Shown: positions 35,115-47,519 of the stretch, one piece after another | Position numbering within the stretch: position 1 is the stretch's first letter | How the letters are laid out: each line of letters opens with the position of its first letter | Program-made: the position numbers and the translations under genes | The notes under the pieces: generated by a model | Seen by the model: the letters and a program-made list of their open reading frames with translations, nothing else | Database searches by the model: none | Told to the model about the DNA's origin: nothing | Origin: Paralichthys olivaceus | Taxonomy: Eukaryota; Chordata; Actinopteri; Pleuronectiformes; Paralichthyidae | Length of the DNA stretch: 64,000 nucleotides | Assembly (NCBI RefSeq): GCF_024713975.1 | Contig: NC_091096.1 | Coordinates: 2,072,001-2,136,000 of the forward strand | Direction: 5' to 3'

Positions 35115-35642
35115 GACAGTAGGAAATCTTCGGACGAGCTGTGGCCTTATAAAAAGAACTGATTTCTGGACACAGCTGTGTTTCTGTTTTTCGTGAATCA
35201 AATCTGACGTCTGGTTCAGGTTTGTTCTGTCGACTGAACTGAAACATCCGTCATGTTTCCGTCAGATCGAGAATCTGTGACTGAACCTGACTTTAAATGA
35301 AGTTTCACGAAAACAGAAACGTTAACCCAAGCTGTTTGAAGCCTCGGCGTTTGTTTAGAAATCCTGTTTGCTGAATATTTGTATTTTTATGTTCAGATGT
35401 GTTCAGGTCTCTTAGCATCGCGGTTGAAATCTCAAAAAAACAACATTTAAAAAAAATGGAACATTGGTAAAATGCATAAGTTTCTATAATTTTATAAGCA
35501 AATCTGAGGCTGTTCCCACACAAATGCTGCGTTAGCTGAGTACTACAGTACGAAATACACGATGTACATTTCTGTAAATATTGACCTTTTTGTGCGTAAG
35601 TGAAAGAAATGTTGGTTTTGTAAGATATGAGAATGAAACGGG

Positions 35643-35762
35643 AATAAACTTTGAATATTTTGTTTCTGTGTTTTTTGTTTTGTGCCTCTTTCCTCTCGAA
35701 CCTTCGCTCACGAGATTTTAGAAACACACAACATACTGTGTTCACTATTGCATACTTTTATT
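35643..35762. terminator. converging poly(A) signals of prkg2 (+) and bmp3 (-)
   Basis: A plus-strand AATAAA at 35643-35648 and a minus-strand AATAAA (TTTATT on the plus strand, about 35757-35762) face each other within about 120 bases. Each has a T/GT-rich stretch beyond it in its own direction. The two transcripts would therefore end within some tens of bases of each other, or overlap slightly. Confidence 0.5.
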
Positions 35763-38109
35763 CATTTCTTTGAATGCTTTGTGAGGAGGGTCGGAGCTCA
35801 GAGGGGAGGGGGGAGGGGGGGCCCTTTAAACAGTTCACCACACCTTCACATCAGCAGTGACTAACGTCCGTCACAGACGTAAAGAGCATCAACATGTCAG
35901 GGCTCCGGGCTCCGTTTCCCAGACCACACCTCCACAAGATATGCAACATACAGAAAATAAATAGATGCATGTTAAAGGTCATTTCCATATACAAATATAT
36001 TTTATGAAGCTTATTGTACAAGCATTTTTTAACCTACAGTAAAACATTTACAAGTTGGGGTTGAACAGTGAAGTAGAAAAACCTCTTATGAACTGCTGGT
36101 GTACTCGAACTGAACATGTGCGCGTCTTTGAAACCTGCACGTCCAAGTTTAGACCCCAAAACAACTCGTCACGACCGCACTGTTGCACGGTCACGACCAG
36201 AAGGGGGCGCCTCTTTCAACGGCATGCATTACTAAAACCTGTATTGGCACAAAGGTGAGGAAGCACAAGAAAGTGTCAGTACAAAATATATAAAGTTAAA
36301 CAATCTGCCCTTAGCTATTGACACAAAATAAATGTCTCTGAAATACCAAAATAGTGAATTATTTGAAATACATAATAGAATAAATTCCACTGACGATCAT
36401 CGAGAATAAGATGTTGGAGACGACGTGTTCTGTACCATAAAAAAAAAAATCTCCTTTGACTTCGGTTCCTCTGAGCGAAGATGAACCAAATGTTTGAAAA
36501 GCAGAAATCCACAGTTCAGAAGACTCTTCTGCTCCTCAGAGACACGACGGAGCGTCATCACCGGAGAGAGCTATATACAACGACACTGTACAAGTGTATA
36601 GAGAACGTGAACGCTGCGATATTCTAGTTTCAATTAGCTCTGAATAAATATTTGGTTCGTTGAACTCGTGTCGACCGCTCGCTCACCTGAGCCTGCTGTT
36701 CAAAGTTAATGTGACTCGCCCGATGTCAAATGTATGTTACACCACGTTACATAATAATATTAAAGGCTCATGTGACCCAGCTCTCACTGATCATTCATTA
36801 TGTGACGTCATGTTTCCTACATTTGGTTTTGACTCATCTTGGGAGAACGTGGTGGAAACTTGAGGCTCGATCCAACATGAGCCTTTGAGAAGTCGAGGCA
36901 CTTTTAAAATATAAAGGGTTTAAACCAAAAATGACGAGCTGAAGGCAAAACTGATTCCAGACCAGCGCTGAATATTTGTTTGATATAAACACGTTTCCAG
37001 AGGCATTCTGGGAGTTTACAATAGCTTTTTCTTAATGAACGTCATTCTACGCTGTAAAGACGACAAACAGTTTTAAACATTATCATCAAACAATGTCGAA
37101 AATAAAAAGAAGAGAAGAAGGTTTGCTAAGTCTCGTGACTCATTTGATTTGTTTCTGAACGAAGTTTGATTCCACGCACGTGTCGTCGACGTGGTTTGAC
37201 TCTTGTATTAAAACACAAAGAGATGAAGTCGTTTCTTCTTTTTTAAATGTTTATAAATCTAATAACGCTTCAACATTTTCTCGGCAAATCAATGGAATTA
37301 AGGTTCTCCTCAAAAAAACGTGTTAATGAAGAACCGCCAATGAGACGCAGCTCACTCCTTCCAATATAATAAACTCTTATAACGTGGGTTCTGTACAGAG
37401 GGAGCAGTGGTCGGAACACGTGTGAGGCTTCCTGCCGTCTACATCACAACTCTGGCTTTGGAATCTAATATATCTCTCTATAGCAGCCAAGCCAATAATT
37501 ATACAATAACTTCTCATATAGTGAATAACACAGTGATAGTACAGACACGGACGCATAGAAACGAAAACCATGCAAGTGCGAGCAGAGGGGACTTTGTGTT
37601 AATGACCAGAGTCGAGCTGTGGAAAGAGAAAGAGGAGCGTGACCTCCGCCCTGACCTCCGCCCTCGTCAGGTGTCATTTCTCCTCGAGAGCGATTTTTCT
37701 TTCAGTTCGTGCCTCGTTCTGCGTTTTTCATATCTTGAAAGTGAGTTTGTGATTCGACCTGCTCTCGATGAAGCCGGCGGGATGAACAGTGGTGCGATGG
37801 GAGCGTGGAGATTTGGACCTTCACCTTCCGGGTTGTCTTCCTCGAGGAGGAACTCACGCGGTCCGCTCCTTCCCGTGAACGGACCCGTCTCCTCTTCACC
37901 TGGAACAACAGGCAGCGCTCTCCTCCAGTGCAAAAGGGAAGTTGTGTTCAGTGGGTGTTTGTGAGCGAGTGAGTGAGACTGAAGAAACGGGAGGAGAGAG
38001 TTTCGCTTGGCTGCAAGTGTTGATGGTTTTTTTCTTTTGTGTGGAACGTAAGTTTGACGTGAACAAGCTTTGAAGGAACAAGAGATTTAAAAAAAAATAA
38101 AATAAAGAA
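35740..38109 (-). other. bmp3: probable bmp3 3' UTR
   Basis: Downstream of the bmp3 TAG (minus strand) the first well-placed AATAAA is the complement of TTTATT near 35757-35762, within TGAATAAAAGT. This would make a 3' UTR of about 2.4 kb. The stretch contains AU-rich motifs such as ATTTATTTT (complement near 35956-35964) and no gene resemblance on either strand, despite a 185-codon open frame on the plus strand at 37407-37964. The end point is inferred from the signal only. Confidence 0.5.
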
Positions 38110-41100
38110 CTATCTACAGGCGCAGGAGTCTACAGTCATGTTGGGGTAGACCTTCAGCACCACGTTCTTGTCCTCGTCGAAGAACAGGATGCTGAGGGAA
38201 GACATCTTCTCCGGGACGCAGCACGGCTCAGGGATGCCCGGGACCACACCCACTGCCCGCACTATGCTCTGGATGGTGGCGTGGTTCGACGGTTTCAGAG
38301 CCTAAAGCAAAAACACAACAGGGATTAAATATATCTCGTTCTGTTTCCATGTGTCTGTCGGCAGGATTATGTAAAAACTACAGGATGTGACGAGGGTCAG
38401 GAGAGAAACCACCACATGTTGGTGCGGATCAAGATCAGGGGGCGGGTCCAGGTTTTCTCTTTCTCTAACATTTTGATGGAAATTCAGAATCAATTTTAAA
38501 AAGTTGCAAAGTTACAGAAAGAGAAAAACAATCTTGGTCCTGTCCCTTTAATCCAATCAGCTCCTTCGTTCATTCCAGAACTCTTCCACAAAGTTTCAGG
38601 AGGAATCAAGAGTTAATAACCAGCTTTAATAAAAAAGTTTTATAAAATCCCACTAATGGAGCCGATCGCTTGTTTTCCTGAGATACTGATCAGTGAGTCA
38701 CTTCAATCATCATTTTTCATTAAGGTGAAGGTTTAAAACATGTTCTTTTCATGATCCCTCGTTCCTCTCGCTATCACTCAAGTTCATCTCCTCGATCACA
38801 GAGAGGAAGAAACTATTATCAGCTGAAACGTTCATCGTTGACATCTGTCATCGTTTAAAGCTCCTGGTTCTGGTTTGAAGGACTCTGTTGTCGTGCACGC
38901 ACACGTTCAGTTTTCCTGTGAAATGACGGAGATGCTTCTGGTCTAAGTGTCCGACCTTGTATGACGTCGCGGTCGTGATGCGTTTCACAACTCTCACAGT
39001 TCATTTGTGTTCAGAAGCATCAGGCAGATGTTTCCCTCACAGTTCCCACACGTGTTTATCACCTCGTCAGTTCGTGTCTCCAATAAGTGACGGGACTCTT
39101 CCCACGCGACGCGATAACCTGCAGGCAGAGCCGCTTTTAACAGCAGCTATTTAGCCGCATCTGAGGCTTTGACCTGACAAAGGAGCAGGAACATCACAGG
39201 ATCTCAGCTCGGACTGACTGAGCGGCAAACCCTTCAGGAGGGGGAGGCGGGTTTCACCTCAGGCCCCCGGGCTCGACTTCTGGGACTAATTACATCCAGC
39301 TACAAAGGCCGGTGACTCCGAGGTAATGAATTAAGTGGATGGAAACCCAGGCATTCCGGCCATGTTTAAAATACCTGTGATGTTATCTTGTCACCAGGGG
39401 GCCGCGAGCTGCGAGAGGAGACGCTCAACATCGAGTTTCTTTGTTTCTCTCGCTTCTTTACACAAGTTCTGCAAAACGTGTTAAAGTGAGTGACGGCATC
39501 TGAGGAGGAAGTTTGAAGAAAGTTTTTTCCGTCGAGGTCACTGCTGGTTTCCCCTCGACTGAGGTTAGAAACCTTTATTGATTTTGTGATGTTGAGGTCG
39601 ACCACCTGCTCCTCAGGAAGTTGTATATCTGACTGTTCTTCACGTTTTGGTACAAACCCACTCAGATTACATCGTCTGGGGTTTGACCAGTGTGAGACGC
39701 GGCTCGTCTTGGACTAATATTATGTTTTATTAAATTTAACTCGGGTGCATACCTCCAAAGATCTTAATTCCTCGGAAGATAAAAGCACGAAGAAGAACGT
39801 GCACTTCTACCGCTGTGTGGAGTTTACGTTGGCAGAGGAAGCTGGAAACAGATGGCAAACGTTTCTGTCAGTTTCTTTGACATTATCATCTATAATACGA
39901 AGCAGGCGTCGCGGACTTCTGAAGTAAATGTTTCCCGAATCAACATAATACAGAACAGTACGAGCGGCAGTAAACACGGGACTGATGGATGGCTCAACAT
40001 GGACGGTTCTGTTTTACATAATGCGCACCATCACCACAACCGCACGAAAAGAAAAAGGACAAAATCAAATCAGGAGTTTTAGTCGAAAAGCTCCAACGAT
40101 CTACAATCGTTTGACCTCGAAGAAACGAAGATCAGCCACGAAATAAAATTTAGAGGCAAGACAAAGTCAAATGATTCAGAAATCACAAGAACAAACTATA
40201 CTGGCTGAACATCAGATGAAATAATCATAATTTAGTGTTAAATTAAGGCTCTGGCTGTTTTCTCGTTATCTTACAAACCCTAAGATTTGTCTCGAAACCT
40301 CTTGTGGCATCGATAATCTCTGCAGTTGTGATGTACAGCACTGACTCTCACCTTCGGCATGGGGAACTGGCAGGACCCTGAGCAGTAGTAGGCGTCAAAC
40401 GACTTTGGTGATATTATCCATTCGCTCCATCCAATGTCAGCGAAGTCCACTTTCAGGTACCTGCGTGCGCAGTTCCTCGGCTCGTTCCACTGCTTCTTTC
40501 GCGCCTTTTTAATCGTCTGCTCGTCGAACTGCAGCAGGGGCATCTTGTGCCGCTGATTCTTGCGCGTCTTTTTCCGTGGCCGACGGGCCTGCTTGTTTTC
40601 AAAAGGCTCGTACGGACTAGTCTCGTCCCACCCGGTCGTCTCGTACGGATACTCGGGACCGGGGAGTTCATTGTTTTGCAGCGGGAGCAGAACGTTCACC
40701 GAGCGCTTGTGTCTGGGCCGGGGCTGTTCTTGTTCGGTGTGGTTTCGCTCCAGGAGGCCCAGTTTATGGGAGCCTTGTGAGATGGGGCCCTCCCCCGCCA
40801 CTGGATGGTGTCTCTGCAGGGTGGCTACAACACTTTCAGGTTCTGAAATGGCCGAGTCGTTGGCGTAGACCAGGATGTAGGGTGAGCGGTCCGACAGGAG
40901 CTTCTTCCACGGCTGGGGCCCTTGCGAGGCCACGTCGATTCCGATGAGCAGCTCGTCGTGATGCTTGGCCTGGTTGACCACACGGGTTATGTCCTTCCAC
41001 TGCCAGGATATGAAGTCCCTGTAGAGGGTGGACACGTTGATTCGAAACTGTCCGAGAGTCCTCATGTTGTTATCCACGGAGGCGAAGCTCCAGATGACCA

Positions 41101-42801
41101 TGTGGATGTGGCTGTGTCTGCGGGGCCCGTGGCGGCCGCAGCTTTTGGTCCTGGAGCAGCCGTGGGTGCCGTTCTGAAGGTCGCGGATGTAATAATGAAG
41201 AGTGGCCGACAGAACATCTTCTGACTTGGTGAGAGAGGTGAGGTTGAAAATCTGCAGCTGCTTCTTGTTTATGGTCCCTGTGCATTAAATGAAGACAACA
41301 AACAACCATTACTTCTCCTGCGGTTATATAACATGTACAGTTGAACAGATTCATTGATTTCTTACAGCAAAACATGTACGATACATATACAAACATGTTT
41401 CTATTAACTCCACTTGTCATTATGTAAGTCTAAGAATTGTTCCATTGAAGAGAAAGAGGTTTTTGTTTTGTTTGTGAAATGAAGATGAAAATGAAGATGA
41501 TGAAAAATGGACAATCCACAAGTTTATCAGCTTCATTTTTTTATAAAATATATATTTGGGACTTCTGAAGATCATAGTTTCAGTAAAAATGCGGAACATC
41601 CAAAGTAACTGGGACGATATTTCAGAAAAGACAATTTGTAATATTAAATAAATCTCAAGATATCTCTAAACCTGCCCAAATAAAACCAGCACGGCTACAA
41701 ACCATCAGGGATGAGTGAAAAACACATCTTTGAATGTTGGTAATTTTGGTGAACTGACTCTTTAAGTGCTGTGATATACATCTACCAGACGACAGGAGGC
41801 AGTATAGTCCAATAATCTTCGACCCCGCCAGTGGAGACCGGTCGTTTTAAACAGTGTCGGTGTCCAAGTGATAATGACACAGCGCAGCTTCTCAGTAATT
41901 CACAGTTTTTCTATTAGTTCCTGTAGAAAACTCTTGTAAAAGCTGTTCGGGCGCAGCAGCAGCTCGGTGCTGTGGCGGAGCTGCGCTGCTGGGACACAGT
42001 GAGACCGAGCAGCTGCCAGATGTGGCTCCAGGGAAAAAAACCCGTCTAGACTATCTGACAGTAAAATCTCAAGGCGTGAAAAACAATTGTGTCCGCAAAC
42101 GATGTTGTGTTACACTCGGAGATCTGGTGAGGAATCTGTGTTTCTGGCGCAGGGAGGAGGGCAACAGGTTGATTCCACGACTGGATCAACAGGTGGATTT
42201 CAGTTTCAGCTGCGCGTAATGGCACATTTGTTGTTTTTACTTTTTTTTTTTTTTTTTTTTAAACCTAAATCAGGATCGTACACTTGTTCTTAATGGAATG
42301 CATCGATCATTTTAAAATTTGGCCAAATTGCGCACACGCTCCAAGAAAAAACAAAGCTCGGTGCACTTGAAATATGCGGATAACATTTCCCTCTGACAGA
42401 GGCAGACAGAGAAGTTAGCAGATCAGATTAAACTTCAAATATTAATTCATTAAGACGTATGTATTCCCTCTCTAGACTGGCAGAACTCCGTGTTGTAATC
42501 ATGCGTAAAAGTTTGGATACGTACCCCAGTGCGCTTTAAAGCTGCGGACAGTGTTGCCGTCCTTGAAGGGAAATCCAGCCCGGTTGTACTTCGCGTAAAG
42601 CATCTGCATGTGTTCCGTCATTGTATCCTGTAAAAGCAGGTCCTGCTCTTCCTTTGCGTGATGCTTTTTATCCTCCGAATGCGTAAAATCCACCTTTCGC
42701 CTCTCTGGGATAGTGTCAGTCTTCAGCATCGCGCAGTATCCAACGCACAGATAACTCCATCCGTAAAGCAGCACGACCACAAACCGAGAGTAGAGAGCCA
42801 T
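38110..42801 (-). CDS. bmp3: bmp3, bone morphogenetic protein 3 precursor, complete, three coding exons
   Basis: This is a secreted TGF-beta superfamily ligand; in mammals it modulates (often antagonises) BMP/activin signalling in bone. In transcription order the exons are 42801-42525, 41277-40352 and 38301-38110: 277, 926 and 192 nt, giving 464 residues plus TAG (human 472). Residues 1 to about 23 form a hydrophobic signal peptide ([17 protein letters not shown]). The propeptide holds [18 protein letters not shown] and [18 protein letters not shown]. Basic processing candidates are RHKR (about 281-284) and ARKK (351-354). If cleavage follows ARKK, as in human BMP3, the mature chain is 110 residues starting QWNEPRNC. 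The mature part has seven cysteines (362, 391, 395, 428, 429, 461, 463), the cystine-knot set including the interchain-disulphide Cys, and ends MTVDSCACR. The start codon has A at -3 and G at +4. The C-terminal exon is almost unchanged from human. Confidence 0.97.
38302..40351 (-). other. bmp3 intron 2, nothing recognised
   Basis: The 2.05 kb between the two mature-domain exons holds no repeat array, exon or RNA gene that I could support. Confidence 0.5.
41278..42524 (-). other. bmp3 intron 1
   Basis: The intron has a phase 1 donor (42524) and acceptor (41278). It contains a T-run at 42240-42260, a possible MITE-end motif near 41748-41766 and no other feature. Confidence 0.5.
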
Positions 42802-45800
42802 GCTTGAGCGAGAGCGACGGTAACGACGGGGAAAACGACAGTTGTGGAAGAGCTAGCGCGTTTCCAGAAATGGTCCCTATCTCCAAAAAGACAAACCATC
42901 ACCTGAGGAACGGTCCTCTGTGAGAACGTGGTACCATCACCTCTGACACCAGTCCCAGCGAGGAGGGGGTGAAGGGAGGTGCGCGGGAGAGAGAGAGAGA
43001 GAGTGGCAGCGTTATCCAGGCTGCGTTCGATAAAGTTGCAGATGTGAACGCGCAGTGGATGATAAAAGTCCCGCAGCGCAGATGTGGGAGAAGTGAGCTG
43101 CAGAAACAGCGACGCTCTTGGTTTTGTAGACGAGCTCTGTGCAGAGTTCGGGACCAGCAGTCAACCGTGCCCCCGTCTCAGCTTTCATTGAAGGTAAAGC
43201 ATGTTGTGCTTGGTATTATAGGGCTTGTGGGACCAGCTGGGTATTCCTCTCCCCCCTCTCTCTCTCTCTCTCTTTCACACGCACACACACATGCACACGC
43301 ACACACACGCTCAGAGGGAGAGAGAGAGAGAGAGAGGGAGGAGAGTTTCCTGTTCAAGATACTTTTACGCACATTCAGCCTGGGGACAAATCATCTTATC
43401 ACGACCTGGATGAGTCCGTAGTTCACTTATCTGGAGACTGATGTTCTTCAACCTTGTTTGAGTATTTAATTAAAGGACATTCCACCGATGTACTGAAGTG
43501 ATTTCAGCATCTAAACTGTTGTGGCGGAACAGCCCCCTCCGTGCGTAATTTCTACTCCGCAGAGCTGTGCGTCTGGGCCGCGCTGCTGAATGAAGCGGCT
43601 TATTGTCGGCATTAAAGGCTCTCTCCTCTATTTAGTTCTGTTCAATGGAGTTAAGCACACACATCCTGTACCATCGCGGTCCGATCCGGATGCTGTACTG
43701 TCTCCCCACCACCAGCAGACCCCCACCCCGAAAACAGCCCATACAGGCGGGGTTTAAACACCCCACCCTGCCGACTTCCACCCCCCGCCACCGGGCTTCT
43801 CTTTCAGGGGCGCTCGGGAGGAAATGATTAGGACATTTCCTCGCCCTTGGACATCTGATGGCAATAATATTAGCATGACATGTCCGTCATAGCAGTCAAC
43901 ACATGGACGGATTTAACCCCTTCAACTGGGGGGGGGGGGGGCAGGACAGCATCAGTGTAAACAACAGCACAGCAGTAGCAGAATGACGTCAGCTGGAGGC
44001 ATAATAATCATCTGAATAATCAATCAATCAATCAATCAGTGAACTTTTCTTTCCACCTGTTGCTCATGAGGAAGAAATACGAGTTGAACTTTTTTCATAT
44101 TTAACTCAATTGAAAAAAAGTGAATTGAAGAAAGCAGGAGAGATGGTTCAGGATTGTATGAGAGCGAACATCACACTTAATGAAAACATGATGCGATATC
44201 ACTTACAGATATTTAATGAAACACAAAAGTAAAATCAAAAAGTGACTTTTTGAATTAAAGAAAGTTTATCTGCTGAAAATTGATCTGGTGTGAGTTTAAC
44301 ACGAGGCCGTGACATCTTGAAGATGTGCACAAATCCTGCCGGAGATAAAATAACTTTACGAAACACTACGATGAGACTCTAACATCATTTAACACATTCT
44401 ACATTAAACACACCTACAGATTCTGAATGTGCTGAGTCTGTGGCTACATTTACACAGAGTCACGGTACATTTGTTCAAATTATTCTTTCAGGTCATGTTT
44501 CTCACACATTAAACATTTTTCTGCATCACGTTCGGTTTGAAGACTTTTTTTGTTGACGTCCATTTAAAGCGCAAATGTTCTGAAATACTGTCAAACACTT
44601 AAAGATGCCACAGCATTGAAACCTGAATAAATAACTCTCCTACCGTCAAGGGCCCAGTTTAGTCTGAATCCACCTCTTAGCCTCATGTTGTGTATATTAG
44701 CGGCAAGTCCGGCCTCACACTAATAAAAACCACGCTCCAGTTTAAACACTGACAGCTTAAGAGCGTAGTAAAAGAAATGAAGAGTAAATGAGCTTTTATT
44801 GTGAAATCATTACAGTTTACAGACACATGATCTGTCTGGGTGAGGTTTGCTCGTCCATAGAGGTGAGGCACATAAAAAAAAGTGGCCTGTGAATTTTATT
44901 TTAACGGTCGGTGTTTGGAAAGGCTGATGCGGAGCTTCCACCAGGACACGTGAAAGAGCTGAGGCCTCTAAACTTAAACAGGCAGGGACGAGGTTGAGAT
45001 TTTTCAGTGGCCACCCGGCCAGTTTGAGTCTTTATTTCAGACGAACAAAAAAAAAACAAAGCAGGGTAGATAGTGAGATAATGGGGCGGACGGATCATTG
45101 GTTGGGACAGTCCTCGCCTTGAGGAAATGAGATTCCCAACATAATCCTTCCCTCAGATTTGAATGTGCCTCTAATCCTGGTTGGTCCAGTTTGTTTTGTT
45201 GGGGGGTGAAGACGAACCAGTTTTATCCATTTTATCACAAAGAGCACAACATACATTTAAAATGTACAAGTCAATTTTAAAGTCTTCAACTTTTCAACCC
45301 TCGGTCATGTTTCTTTTGTCTACTTCAAATGGTTCTTCATCGTCATCCAAATCTAGAGCTCATATCTTCTTTAAAAAACAAAAAGCAGAAACCCTCTAAC
45401 TAAGAAAAGACAAAACCAGACCCCTCGTTCCTCAACCTCTCACAGACCCAGAACCCGGATCCCCCGTGTCACTGCACATATTGTTTCAATGAGGTTAACG
45501 GGGTCCGATTCAGTGAAAACAGACAAACAGATGCAGCCTGTGGACGGAGGCTCTGGTATCTGTGTGGCTCAGAGACATTAGGGGTTTGGGTTCAAATCAA
45601 CTCATTTGTTTAAACCCTGTCACTTTCAGAATTCAAGTCCAGCAAGAGAAACAAGAGGGCGAATTAATATTGTCTGTCTCCGTTTCACACGCAGATCCAG
45701 TAAAACATCTCTCTGATAGATGCTGGATTCACAAAACATAACAAACCATTTGAAAAGAGAAGATCCACACACCTACAGCTCCTGTTACAGGATTTAGTTG

Positions 45801-46466
45801 CCAGTGACATTTCGAGCTCAAGCTTCTTCCTCAGACTTGTTCAGACTAAAGTTTTGAGGGAGTAGCTCTTCAGTTTGGGAAATATATCTGTTGTTGAGGG
45901 TTCGATGAAAAAGAAAATATCAACACCACTCTGCCGTTGGTTAATATTCAGATTTAAACAGAAGACAGTTCGTTTAGTTGTTTTTTCGGCAGAGAAGAAA
46001 TCGGACTTAACAACCTGTAAATCTTTTGTATGAATTAAATTTAAAAGACATTGAGTGTTACTTTGTGAACGTGAGGTAAAGCTTGTAACTTTTGGAGAAG
46101 CTAGATGTTTCAGCTCGTTTCCAGGATTTATGCTAAGCTAAGATGCTGTATTTTCATATCTGCAGACGAGAGTGTTTCTGGGTCGATGACGAGTTTGGTT
46201 TGGACAAAAATGTTCGTATGATAATCGGGATCGGGTCAGTCACGTGGGCTGGGCTGATTTTGACATCAATCAGGGTAACACAAGCTCTGTGCAGCTTACG
46301 TTAAACCCAGAATGCATTGCGTTCAGGTCCGGCTTGGACAGGAAAATGCTAATTCTCTGAAAACAAACGAGCTAATTTCTCCAAATATTGTCAAAACTAT
46401 CATTTTAAAGATTCTTATATTTTCATTTAAAGGTGATTTTGTTTGTTATTTCAAGAAACCAAAGAC
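42802..46466. other. bmp3 upstream region / intergenic spacer to cfap299
   Basis: The first 0.6 kb above the bmp3 start is GC-richer, has GA-rich tracts (42988-43003) and should contain the bmp3 promoter and 5' UTR; no TATA box was identified. A compound (TC)/(AC)/(AG) repeat lies at 43250-43338, a G-run at 43928-43941 and a CAAT tetranucleotide repeat at about 44021-44038. No coding exon was recognised in the remainder. Confidence 0.5.
43250..43338. repeat. compound TC / AC / AG repeat upstream of bmp3
   Basis: CTCTCTCT (to about 43273), CACACA with interruptions (about 43277-43309), then GAGAGAGA (to about 43338). The TC and AG arms are complementary and can pair around the AC centre. Confidence 0.85.
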
Positions 46467-47519
46467 TTTATTGAACATTTATATTTTCATTAAACAGTGT
46501 CACTAAATAAAAAGCTGGTGTATGTGTGTTATGACCTGAGGAGAACCTGAGCGCAGGATGAAAAAAATATTTCCACTTTTCCCATAAAGTGGAAACTGTA
46601 CTTGGTCAGGACACATAAATGTCCCCACACCTCAGGTCCACCTGCAGTTTCTTTGTGACTTAATGGACAAAGTGTTTTGGCGAATATACAGAAAAATAAT
46701 TAACAAACAGATAACTGGAGTCCTGTCATTTGTTAGATAATTGTACTCCTGGTGGAACGGATGTTTAAAAAAAAACAATAAAATACAGAAATTAAAGTGA
46801 ATCAGCAGCTAAACCTCTTCAGCACTTCAATCATTTCTAAAGAAGCCGTGGTCTCCCACTGAAAACTGTCACAGCGAATGACTAATATGTAAATGATAAA
46901 GCACTTTGATGTCCTGTAACGTGTGCCTTGCATCTGGGAACATGCGGAATGCTTTAAGCCCATTACCCATTCTTCCAGTCCAATTGGAGCTACCGCAGCC
47001 TGGGGGAGGACATAAAAGCAACCCCCATCATCTTTCAAAGCTCTTACGCCTTTAATTTGTTTAGACAAACAGCCCAAAACATGCCAGGCCAAACCAAGGA
47101 AGGAGCCCGGGGTCCCTGAGCAGGTTCCTGGCCCCTGACTAAGGGAATGTCAAACAAACTGAGCCAAACCTGGTTTGCACTAATATCGTCTTGGTGAAAG
47201 ACAAATAGTGGATTTGATTTGGGGGGGGGGGAGCCTAATGAGACCACAGTGTCTCAGAATCTGAATATAGATTCAACATCTCAAGTTATTTGCAAGAAAA
47301 CATTCAAGTAGTCACACCAGTCCGCCCACTTCTTCCTCTGGGAATCCTCCATTTAAAGTCACTTTTTACTGCAGCACCTCCACCCAGATGGCATGCATGA
47401 TATGAGAGGAACAGTTTGTAAATGATGGTGCGACTACAGCAACTCAGTCAAATTAGAGGCTTCCAGTGTTCTCCAATATGTGCCATATGTATGGACGTGT
47501 CGGCAGCATCCTCTGAAGC
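46467..47519 (-). other. possible cfap299 3' UTR and downstream flank
   Basis: The minus strand downstream of the cfap299 TGA shows an AATAAA near 46467-46472 (TTTATT on the plus strand). This predicts a 3' UTR of about 1 kb. Other AATAAA complements occur farther on, near 45034 and 44893, so the true end is uncertain. The sequence at about 46860-47140 is complex and lacks simple repeats. Confidence 0.35.

Larger units (their letters stand above)
34024..35668 (+). other. prkg2: prkg2 3' UTR rich in dinucleotide repeats
   Basis: The region follows the TAA at 34021-34023 and ends at a probable poly(A) signal AATAAA (35643-35648), followed by a T-rich, GT-containing stretch. It contains four long dinucleotide tracts: (TG)n 34049-34079, (AC)n 34647-34697, (AT)n 34958-35041 and TG-rich 35061-35113. 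Open frames across these tracts are repeat artefacts. The exact 3' end is inferred. Confidence 0.65.

Noticed and set aside
37407..37964. 185-codon open frame on the plus strand, opposite the bmp3 3' UTR
   Set aside because: It has no recognisable domain and no supporting splice or promoter signals, and equally long frames are open on the other strand. Probably chance in a GC-balanced 3' UTR.
40453..40868. Open frames on both strands across the bmp3 second exon
   Set aside because: Shadows of the GC-rich bmp3 coding sequence. The true frame runs through 40352-41277.
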